DNA of 5,000 nt from an uncultured Clostridia bacterium (GTDB taxonomy: Bacteria > Bacillota > Clostridia > Christensenellales > Borkfalkiaceae), in contig CANPZH010000112.1 in the NCBI GenBank assembly GCA_947589335.1, forward strand, positions 1 through 5,000, written 5' to 3'. The notes under the pieces were generated by a model, which worked only from the letters and a program-made list of their open reading frames with translations, made no database searches and was not told the DNA's origin. Shown piece by piece: positions 1 to 4,897 of this stretch (position 1 is its first letter; every line of letters begins with the position of its first letter). The translations under genes and the position numbers were made by a program.

Positions 1-252
1 GTTGAGGTTTTCGTCGATGAACCGCTCGTAGTGCCCGAGGTCGAGGTCGGTCTCCGCCCCGTCCTCGGTGACGAACACTTCGCCGTGCTGGAAGGGGCTC
101 ATCGTCCCCGGATCGATGTTGATGTAGGGATCGAGCTTCTGGGAGGCGACTTTGTAGCCGCGCATCTTCAGAAGTCTGCCGAGGGACGCGGCGGTAATCC
201 CCTTGCCGAGCCCCGAAACGACGCCGCCCGTTACGAAAATATATTTCACCAT
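1..252 (-). CDS. pyrG: CTP synthase, N-terminal 84 residues (runs off window)
   Basis: CTP synthase makes CTP from UTP, ATP and glutamine (or ammonia), the last step of de novo pyrimidine nucleotide synthesis in the cytoplasm. Only the start of the N-terminal amidoligase (synthetase) domain is inside the window. It opens with MVKYIFVTGG, followed by the glycine-rich ATP-binding loop GGVVSGLGKG (residues 9-18). Further on come KLDPYINIDPGTMSP (39-53), HGEVFVTEDGAETDLDLGHY (56-75) and ERFID, all hallmark stretches of this highly conserved family. The C-terminal glutaminase domain lies beyond position 1. The ATG at 252 is the start: it is preceded by GAGGTGA (about 257-263), and that ribosome binding site overlaps the dapF stop codon. 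The 9-base gap to dapF indicates co-transcription. The partial length is due only to the window edge. Identification is very secure. Confidence 0.98.
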   Translation of the reverse strand, partial: MVKYIFVTGGVVSGLGKGITAASLGRLLKMRGYKVASQKLDPYINIDPGTMSPFQHGEVFVTEDGAETDLDLGHYERFIDENLN

Positions 253-264
253 CTTCTCACCTCA
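253..264 (-). promoter_or_regulatory. pyrG ribosome binding site overlapping the dapF stop
   Basis: On the minus strand the junction reads TGAGGTGAGAAG and then ATG. The dapF stop TGA (264-262) supplies the first bases of the purine-rich ribosome binding site GAGGTGA. Ribosomes finishing dapF end directly on the pyrG initiation region, so the two genes are probably translationally coupled. This site fixes the pyrG start at 252. Confidence 0.8.
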
Positions 265-1116
265 ATCCTTTTCTTCGCCGATCTCCGCTTCGCCCGTGAA
301 AGCGAACTCCGCGGGCCCCGTCATGCTGACTTCTCCGCCCGCATACACGATCTTCAGATCGCCGCCGCGGAGATGCACGGTGACCTCGGCGCCCTCCTCC
401 GAATAGCCCCCGAGGACGGCCGCGACGGCGGCGGCGCATGCGCCCGTGCCGCACGCCCACGTCTCCCCGCTCCCCCGCTCGAAGACGCGCATTCTGAGCT
501 CGTTCGGGGCAAGCGGCTGTACAAATTCGGTATTCACCCGCTCGGGAAAGGCGGGATGCCGCTCGAAGAGCGGGCCGATCTTTTCGAGATCGAGCTCATA
601 CGGATCGCCCCCGAAGACGACGCAGTGCGGGTTCCCCATCGAGACGCAGGTCACGCGGTAGGTCTTCCCCTCCACCTCGAGCGGGACGCCGACGGCGCGG
701 TCTTTTCCGAGCAGCACGGGGATCTCGGACGGCGTGAGGACCGCCCTCCCCATTCCGACCGTCACGGAGACCACCTTTCCGTTCTCCGTCTTCAGGCGCA
801 GCTCCTTCACGCCGGAGAGCGTCTCCACCGTGAGGACCTCCTTGCGGATCCCGAGGACTTCATATAAAAATTTGCCAACGCAGCGGATACCGTTGCCGCA
901 CATCTTTCCCTCGCTGCCGTCGGCGTTGAACATGCGCATCTTTCCATCCGCGATCTCGCTTCCGCACACCAAAATGATGCCGTCTCCCCCCACCGAAAAA
1001 TGGCGGTCGGAGAGCCTCACGGCAAGACGGGCGGGATCGGGCAGATCCTCCTTCGTACAGTCGAAGTAGATGTAATCGTTGCCGATCCCGTGCATTTTCC
1101 AGAATTTTCTCTTCAT
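262..1116 (-). CDS. dapF: Diaminopimelate epimerase
   Basis: DapF interconverts LL- and meso-diaminopimelate in the cytoplasm without a cofactor, supplying the lysine precursor and the peptidoglycan cross-link residue. The 284-residue product is close to the usual family length (about 275-285). Both catalytic cysteine signatures are present. C73 lies in ADGSEGKMCGNGIRC (65-79), and C222 lies in ERGSGETWACGTGACA (213-228). Other conserved stretches are HGIGNDY (9-15), DGIIL (45-49), GNPHCVVF (161-168), VNTEFVQ (194-200) and the C-terminal MTGPAEFAF (265-273). The frame is open upstream to 1239, but the family N-terminus MKRKFWKMHG begins at 1116, inside an ATGA overlap with the purA stop. No strong ribosome binding site lies at normal spacing; the nearest GGAGAGGG is about 16 bases upstream. 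Translation probably depends on re-initiation after purA. The gene implies a DAP-type cell wall, which is expected rather than proven. Confidence 0.98.
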   Translation of the reverse strand: MKRKFWKMHGIGNDYIYFDCTKEDLPDPARLAVRLSDRHFSVGGDGIILVCGSEIADGKMRMFNADGSEGKMCGNGIRCVGKFLYEVLGIRKEVLTVETLSGVKELRLKTENGKVVSVTVGMGRAVLTPSEIPVLLGKDRAVGVPLEVEGKTYRVTCVSMGNPHCVVFGGDPYELDLEKIGPLFERHPAFPERVNTEFVQPLAPNELRMRVFERGSGETWACGTGACAAAVAAVLGGYSEEGAEVTVHLRGGDLKIVYAGGEVSMTGPAEFAFTGEAEIGEEKD

Positions 1117-2384
1117 AACCGGATGACGGCGTCCCTCTCCGCGCCGACTGCGACATAGGAGATCTTGCAGCCGCATGCCTCTTCCAGAAAGGCGATGTAT
1201 CCGAGCGCCTCTTTGGGAAGATCCTCCTTTTTGCGGCACTTCGTGATGTCGCAGTGCCAGCCCTTCACCTTTTCGAAGACGGGCTTGCAGCGCCCGAGCG
1301 CGTCGGGATAAGGGAAGTCGCGGATGACGGCTCCGTCGAGTTCATAGGCCGTGCAGACCTCGATCTCCTCATAGATCGAGAGGATATCGAGCTTGGTGAG
1401 GACGACCTCGTCCGCGCCCTGGCAGCGGATCCCGTAGGAGGAGGCGACGACGTCGAAGGGGCCGACCCTTCTCGGTCTGCCCGTCGCCGCGCCGTATTCC
1501 CCGCCCGCCGCGCGGAGCTTCTCCGCCTGCTCGCCGAAGTATTCCGCCGTGAACGGGCCCTCGCCCACGCAGGAGGAGTACGCCTTCATGACGCCGACCG
1601 TGCGGTCGAGCTTGAGGTTGGGGACGCCCGCGCCGATGGGCGCATAGGCGGCGATCGTCGAGGAGCTCGACGTGTAGGGATAGATCCCGAAGTCGATGTC
1701 GCGGAGAGCGCCGAGCTGTGCCTCGAACATGATCTTCTTCCCCTCCCGGTTCGCGCGGTTGAGGTAGAGACCGACGTCGCAGATGTATTCTTTGAGCGGT
1801 TCTCCGTAGGTCTTGAAATATCCGATGACCTCCTCGGCGGAGACGGGCTCGTGCCCGTAGCCCCTCTCGACGGTCAGATTCTTCCACTCGACGATCTCCT
1901 TCACCCGCTCATAGAGACGGTCGGGATGGAGGAGCTCGCCCATGCGGAACGCCTTCTTCATGTACTTATCGGCGTACACGGGCGCGATCCCGCGGCGGGT
2001 GGAGCCGAACTTCTTGTCCGCGAGCCGCTCCTCTTCGAGACAGTCCAAAAGGACGTGATAGGGCATCGTGATGATCGCCCTGTCGCTGATCTTCAGATTC
2101 TCCGGGGTGATCTTCACCCCCTTCTCACGCAGACGGCAAGCCTCCTCGTGCAGATGGCGGATATCGACCGCCATGCCGTTGCCGAGGACGTTCACGACGT
2201 TCTCGCGCAGGATCCCGGAGGGTAGCAGGTTGAGAATGAACTTCCCGCGCTCGTTGATGACGGTGTGCCCGGCGTTGTTCCCGCCCTGATAGCGGCAGAC
2301 GACGTCGTAGTCGGCGGAAAGCATGTCGACCATCTTTCCCTTGCCTTCGTCTCCCCAGTTGATGCCACAGATTACAGTCAGCAT
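1113..2384 (-). CDS. purA: Adenylosuccinate synthetase (divergent clostridial-type)
   Basis: PurA joins aspartate to IMP at the expense of GTP, giving adenylosuccinate, the first committed step from IMP to AMP; it acts in the cytoplasm. The 423-residue length is normal. The N-terminal GTP/IMP loop reads GINWGDEGKGK (7-17), with the expected catalytic Asp12 and Lys15. RYQGGNNAGHT (31-41) carries the catalytic His40. Downstream are GSTRRGIAPVYADK (127-140), FEAQLGALRDIDFGIYPY (220-237), GVMKAYSSCVGEGPF (264-278), TGRPRRVGPFD (301-311) and TKLDILS (330-336). Several motifs depart from the common bacterial forms: GINW instead of GxQW, and EAQLG instead of EGAQG. I recall the same forms from clostridial PurA proteins, so this looks like a natural subfamily. 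The ATG at 2384 has GGGAG six bases upstream. The stop overlaps the dapF start by 4 bases (ATGA). purA is the first gene of the block, with its own promoter and leader. Confidence 0.98.
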   Translation of the reverse strand: MLTVICGINWGDEGKGKMVDMLSADYDVVCRYQGGNNAGHTVINERGKFILNLLPSGILRENVVNVLGNGMAVDIRHLHEEACRLREKGVKITPENLKISDRAIITMPYHVLLDCLEEERLADKKFGSTRRGIAPVYADKYMKKAFRMGELLHPDRLYERVKEIVEWKNLTVERGYGHEPVSAEEVIGYFKTYGEPLKEYICDVGLYLNRANREGKKIMFEAQLGALRDIDFGIYPYTSSSSTIAAYAPIGAGVPNLKLDRTVGVMKAYSSCVGEGPFTAEYFGEQAEKLRAAGGEYGAATGRPRRVGPFDVVASSYGIRCQGADEVVLTKLDILSIYEEIEVCTAYELDGAVIRDFPYPDALGRCKPVFEKVKGWHCDITKCRKKEDLPKEALGYIAFLEEACGCKISYVAVGAERDAVIRL

Positions 2385-2446
2385 TTTTTCTCCCGTACGG
2401 GCAAAGAACTTCCCCCAAAAAGGGGCGTTTTTGCCCTAAGCAAAAT
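2385..2446 (-). promoter_or_regulatory. purA 5' leader with alternative hairpins
   Basis: The predicted transcript leader of about 60 bases can fold two ways. An outer 7-bp stem pairs GGGCAAA (minus strand, at 2430-2436) with TTTGCCC (at 2399-2405), enclosing a CCCC-loop-GGGG hairpin (2413-2425, loop UUUUU). Alternatively, the CCC of the TTTGCCC arm pairs with the following GGG in the perfect palindrome CCCGTACGGG (2392-2401). That GGG is part of the GGGAG ribosome binding site. The two folds share bases and exclude each other, so the leader could switch access to the ribosome binding site. The pairings are visible in the sequence; regulation is inference. It does not match the purine riboswitch core that I know. 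Confidence 0.4.
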
Positions 2447-2453
2447 ACAGTTC

Positions 2454-2483
2454 ATTATACAATAGATATGGGGAGAAAGTCAA
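2454..2483 (-). promoter_or_regulatory. purA operon promoter (sigma-A type)
   Basis: On the minus strand, TTGACT (2483-2478) and a perfect TATAAT (2459-2454) are separated by 18 bases, close to the sigma-70/sigma-A consensus. Transcription would start near 2447, giving a leader of about 62 bases before the purA ATG. The site sits in an AT-rich gap, unlike the GC-rich genes around it. Confidence 0.8.
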
Positions 2484-2484
2484 G

Positions 2485-2507
2485 CCGTGAGGGGAAATTT
2501 CCGTGAG
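2485..2507. promoter_or_regulatory. Candidate operator upstream of the purA promoter
   Basis: A perfect 10-bp palindrome GGAAATTTCC (2493-2502) has a copy of CCGTGAG on each side (2485-2491 and 2501-2507; the second overlaps the palindrome by two bases). It lies directly upstream of the purA -35 box, a plausible place for a regulator to bind. No known regulator is recognised, and a palindrome of this size could arise by chance. Confidence 0.25.
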
Positions 2508-2537
2508 AAACCGACAAATATTTTCCCTTCCTTCCCG

Positions 2538-2555
2538 CCCTCCCCCGAAGGAGGG
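2538..2555. repeat. GC-rich inverted repeat in the divergent intergenic region
   Basis: CCCTCC (2538-2543) and GGAGGG (2550-2555) form a 6-bp stem with a 6-base loop; alternative pairings place a UUCG tetraloop on the minus strand. It lies between the two divergent promoters and has no T-run on either side, so it is not a convincing terminator. Function unknown. Confidence 0.4.
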
Positions 2556-2627
2556 GCAAAACTCAGCCCGAACGATCATATCCTGCAAGCTATTACCAAA
2601 TTTTTGCAAAAAATTTGCACAAAGGGA

Positions 2628-2656
2628 TTGACAATTCCTTGAAAATGGGGTAAAAT
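2628..2656 (+). promoter_or_regulatory. Nudix gene promoter (sigma-A type)
   Basis: A consensus TTGACA (2628-2633) is separated by exactly 17 bases from TAAAAT (2651-2656), which differs from TATAAT at one position. An A/T-rich stretch (about 2591-2620) lies just upstream and could act as an UP element. The start of transcription is expected near 2663, giving a leader of about 30 bases. Confidence 0.88.
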
Positions 2657-2678
2657 CGAATAATAAATTATGATGAAG

Positions 2679-2684
2679 AGGAGG
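2679..2684 (+). promoter_or_regulatory. Nudix gene ribosome binding site
   Basis: A full AGGAGG lies 2 bases before an ATG at 2687 and 8 bases before a second in-frame ATG at 2693. The 8-base spacing is in the normal range and the 2-base spacing is not, so 2693 is the preferred start. Confidence 0.75.
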
Positions 2685-2692
2685 AAATGAGA

Positions 2693-3187
2693 ATGTACTG
2701 CAGAGACTGCGGAGAAAAACTGACGCTCAGATTCCTCGAAAACGAAGGTCTGGTCCCTTACTGTCCGAAATGCGACAAATTCAAGTTCCCCTTCTTTCCC
2801 GTGGCGGTGTCGATGACGGTCGTCAACCGCGGCGAGACGAAGGTGCTGCTTGCCCGTCATGTCGGCGATAAGGACTACAAACTGTTTGCGGGGTACATCA
2901 AAAAGGGCGAGAGCGCGGAGAAGGCGATCGTGCGGGAGCTGAAGGAGGAGACGGGGCTGAATGCGGTCAAATGGCGCTACCACGCCTCCCGCTATCACGA
3001 CGCGAAGGATCTTCTGATGCTCAACTTCATCGTTCAGGTCCACGAGACGGAGACGATCGTCCCCGGCGAGGAGATCGAAGAGACGCGCTGGTGCCTGCCC
3101 GACGAAGCCCGCGCGATCATCCGCAAGGATTCGACGGCGGAGTACTTCCTCACCGGCGCCCTGAATGAATTCAACAAGAAAAAGTGA
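2693..3187 (+). CDS. Nudix hydrolase with N-terminal zinc ribbon (NudC-like architecture)
   Basis: This is a predicted cytoplasmic Nudix pyrophosphatase of 164 residues (166 if translation begins at 2687). The N-terminus carries a four-cysteine zinc ribbon, C3xxC6 and C24xxC27. It is followed by a Nudix fold with a complete box (67-89): G, five residues, E, seven residues, then RELKEETGL, which supplies the metal-binding glutamates. A zinc ribbon before a Nudix domain is the layout of NudC-type NADH pyrophosphatases. However, the protein is much shorter than E. coli NudC (about 257 residues). Where NudC has SQPWPFPxS after the box, this protein has SRYHDAKDLLM. Its substrate therefore cannot be assigned; a nucleoside diphosphate derivative is likely. 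It has its own promoter, is divergent from purA, and ends at a shared terminator. The family call is secure; the specific function is open. Confidence 0.94.
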   Translation: MYCRDCGEKLTLRFLENEGLVPYCPKCDKFKFPFFPVAVSMTVVNRGETKVLLARHVGDKDYKLFAGYIKKGESAEKAIVRELKEETGLNAVKWRYHASRYHDAKDLLMLNFIVQVHETETIVPGEEIEETRWCLPDEARAIIRKDSTAEYFLTGALNEFNKKK

Positions 3188-3219
3188 CAAAAACGGCGGC
3201 AACCTTGCCGCCGTTTCTC
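3188..3219. terminator. Bidirectional intrinsic terminator between convergent genes
   Basis: AAACGGCGGCAA (3191-3202) and TTGCCGCCGTTT (3205-3216) are perfect inverted copies separated by two bases, in practice a stem of 10 or more bp with a small loop. The plus strand continues TTTCTCGTT, a weak T-tract just after the Nudix stop. The minus strand continues TTTTTGTCAC, a better T-tract for the lipoprotein gene, whose stop is about 20 bases away. It therefore probably terminates both genes. Confidence 0.88.
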
Positions 3220-3235
3220 GTTGCAACAAAATGTT

Positions 3236-4735
3236 TCAGGTGTAATTTTCGCGGAGCCATTCCCGCCAGCCGGCAACGATCCCTTCGAAGTCCGTCTCCC
3301 CGATCTTCGCCGTCCCGTAGTTGCGGTTGACCTCCAGAAGACCCTCCATGCCGTAGACGGACATCAGGTAGTGCACGAAGGAGACCCTCAGAGGATGATA
3401 GGGAGAGGGGATAGACGGCGTCGCGTCGTCGCCCGCGAAGAGCCCCGCGCAACAGAGGAGAAAGCCGAGGGCGGAGAAGTCCTCCTCCGTCGCCCTGCCG
3501 AACCGCCTATCATAGACGTCCGCAGCGGCGCGGACGCGCTCCCCGCCGTCCTCCGTCACGATCCCAGCCTCCTCATAGAGCAGATCGCGGACGGTCCTCC
3601 CCTCATAGGCCCAATAGAGGCTGAGGCGGGTCCACGGCGCATGGGCGGAGCGGAAGGAAAAGTACTGGGCGATCGCCTCCTCGAGGGGATAGCCTCCCGC
3701 GCCGCGGGCGTAGTGGGTGACCATGTGGGTCACCTCGTGCGCGAATGCGCCCACGGAGTTGCAGGCGATGAGATTGCGCTCGGGGTAGGTGACGCCCGAG
3801 GACGTGATGGGCAGGAACTTGTTCCCGAAAAAAACGTTCACGGGCTCGGGGAAGCCGCCGTACCCGAAGAGCTCCGCCGTCTCGCGCAGGTACGCCTCCC
3901 CTTCCCCGGCAAATGCCGTGAGCACGGGGTAGTCGTAGGAAAACTCTTCGAAATAGCAGCGGTCGCGGAAATCGCGGGAGAAATAGAGGCGGAGATCCGC
4001 CGTCTCGATCTTCACGGGGAACGCCGTGTCCCCCACGCGGAAGCGGTAGGCGGGAACGGTCACGCCGCGGCGCGCAAAGATCTCCTCCCAGTCGGAGACG
4101 CCGCTTGCGAGCAGCTCCTCCAAGGAACGCCCGTCGAGGAAGTCCCCCGCGACGGCCGCCGCGAGCTCCCACGCCGCCTTCCGCGTCTTCTTGTCCGCGC
4201 CGTCCTCCGTGAAGAGCGGGTACTCAAGCTCCGTGCAGCCGTCCGATCGTTTGGAAGGATCCCGCCCGCCGGAAGCTCCGCCGAGCAAAACGGCGCATGC
4301 GCCCGCATAGACGCCGAACGGCAACCGCTCGCCCGCACACTCCGCAAGGTAAGTCCCGCCGATCAGCTCCGCACTGTCGCCGGGATCGACCCAGAATTCG
4401 GTCTCGTTCGCATGGGTCATGGCCTCCTCCGAGAGATAGACGGGCTTTTCGATCGCGAAGAGCTCGCTCAGACGAAGAACTTTCCCGATGCCGTCGTCCA
4501 CCTTCCCTCCGCTCATGTCCGATTCATAGTAGAAGGAGATCCCCCCTTCCACGGCGAGACGGTCGAAGCGGTAGACGTGGGAGGTCGGACGGAAAAAGTA
4601 GCCCTCGTACTCCGCCTCGTACTGAAGCGGAGAGGTGCATTCGGTGTATGCGTATTTCGAATCGCAGCCCGCAGACCCTACGGCCGCGGCGAGGAGCAGC
4701 CCCGCTGCCAACGCAAGGGAGATCGTCCGTTTCAT
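3236..4735 (-). CDS. Predicted secreted lipoprotein, HEXXH gluzincin metallopeptidase
   Basis: The product has 499 residues. A lysine/arginine n-region (MKRT), a hydrophobic core (about 5-19) and GSAGC with Cys24 form a plausible lipoprotein signal peptide, so the protein is probably lipid-anchored outside the membrane. Residues 25-320 match nothing I recognise. HEVTH (333-337), preceded by NSVGAFA, and PLEEAIAQYF (350-359) resemble the HExxH and WLxEGxA pair of the gluzincin/peptidase-MA group. This would give zinc ligands H333, H337 and E353, with E334 as catalytic base. The C-terminal stretch FVHYLMSVYGMEGLLEVNRNY (about 453-473) and GWREWL fit the helical tail seen in that group. The start at 4735 has GGAGG six bases upstream; the open frame continues to 4885, but only this ATG yields a clean signal peptide. 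Nine cysteines are present. The gene is monocistronic, convergent with the Nudix gene. Metallopeptidase is a good inference; the substrate is unknown. Confidence 0.9.
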   Translation of the reverse strand: MKRTISLALAAGLLLAAAVGSAGCDSKYAYTECTSPLQYEAEYEGYFFRPTSHVYRFDRLAVEGGISFYYESDMSGGKVDDGIGKVLRLSELFAIEKPVYLSEEAMTHANETEFWVDPGDSAELIGGTYLAECAGERLPFGVYAGACAVLLGGASGGRDPSKRSDGCTELEYPLFTEDGADKKTRKAAWELAAAVAGDFLDGRSLEELLASGVSDWEEIFARRGVTVPAYRFRVGDTAFPVKIETADLRLYFSRDFRDRCYFEEFSYDYPVLTAFAGEGEAYLRETAELFGYGGFPEPVNVFFGNKFLPITSSGVTYPERNLIACNSVGAFAHEVTHMVTHYARGAGGYPLEEAIAQYFSFRSAHAPWTRLSLYWAYEGRTVRDLLYEEAGIVTEDGGERVRAAADVYDRRFGRATEEDFSALGFLLCCAGLFAGDDATPSIPSPYHPLRVSFVHYLMSVYGMEGLLEVNRNYGTAKIGETDFEGIVAGWREWLRENYT

Positions 4736-4741
4736 GCCCTT

Positions 4742-4752
4742 CCTCCGCCTCC
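4742..4752 (-). promoter_or_regulatory. Doubled GGAGG ribosome binding site of the lipoprotein gene
   Basis: The minus strand reads GGAGGCGGAGG, two GGAGG copies at 4752-4748 and 4746-4742. The nearer copy is 6 bases from the ATG at 4735 and decides that start. The farther copy would lie upstream of, or at, the predicted transcription start. Confidence 0.65.
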
Positions 4753-4780
4753 ATTTTAGCACACCGCCCCGGATTGTCAA
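4753..4780 (-). promoter_or_regulatory. Lipoprotein gene promoter (sigma-A type)
   Basis: On the minus strand, a consensus TTGACA (4780-4775) is followed after 16 bases by TAAAAT (4758-4753). The predicted transcription start falls near 4746, almost on the GGAGG ribosome binding site (4746-4742), so the leader would be only about 11-12 bases. The promoter resembles that of the Nudix gene: both carry TTGACAAT at the -35 box and TAAAAT at the -10. Confidence 0.75.
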
Positions 4781-4897
4781 GCCCTTTCCCTCTCTTTTCT
4801 CTTTTAGACACCGCCATTCTGCTGTCATGGTTCCTTGGGCGGCACGAGGAGCGTATGCGACGAAGTAGCGAAGTCGAAGGGGCACACCGCATTCTAT
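4781..4897. other. Non-coding stretch upstream of the lipoprotein gene
   Basis: No gene is supported here. The stretch starts with a pyrimidine-rich tract (4781-4805). Next comes a segment with short imperfect inverted repeats: CCTTG with CGAGG around 4833-4849, and CCGCC at 4811 with GGCGG at 4838. A CGAAGTAGCGAAGTCGAA motif at about 4860-4877 contains a doubled CGAAGT. The look is that of a degenerate dispersed intergenic repeat, but this cannot be established from a single copy. Confidence 0.35.

Noticed and set aside
31..867. Plus-strand open frame across pyrG and dapF
   Set aside because: It spans the junction of two certain minus-strand genes and is a shadow of their codon bias.
1117..1239. 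N-terminal extension of dapF to 1239
   Set aside because: The extension overlaps the purA 3' end in another frame and matches no DapF sequence. The family N-terminus starts at 1116.
1254..2225. Plus-strand open frame of 323 codons opposite purA
   Set aside because: purA on the minus strand is unmistakable by its motifs. The antisense frame stays open because of high GC at third codon positions and has no ribosome binding site or known motif.
2385..2446. Known riboswitch (purine or preQ1) in the purA leader
   Set aside because: The leader is only about 60 bases and I cannot find the conserved three-way junction core of the purine aptamer or the preQ1 signature. Only generic hairpins are supported.
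2538..2555. Intrinsic terminator
   Set aside because: No T-run follows the stem on either strand and no gene ends nearby; both flanking genes start away from it.
3221..4759. Long plus-strand open frame (512 codons) opposite the lipoprotein gene
   Set aside because: It is the antisense of a GC-rich gene. The minus-strand product has a signal peptide, an HEXXH motif, a promoter and a ribosome binding site. The plus-strand translation is rich in R, G, A, E and D with no recognisable motif and would run through the terminator.
4736..4885. N-terminal extension of the lipoprotein gene to 4885
   Set aside because: The extension would place about 50 arginine-rich residues before the signal peptide and would cover the promoter. 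The ATG at 4735 has a properly spaced GGAGG.
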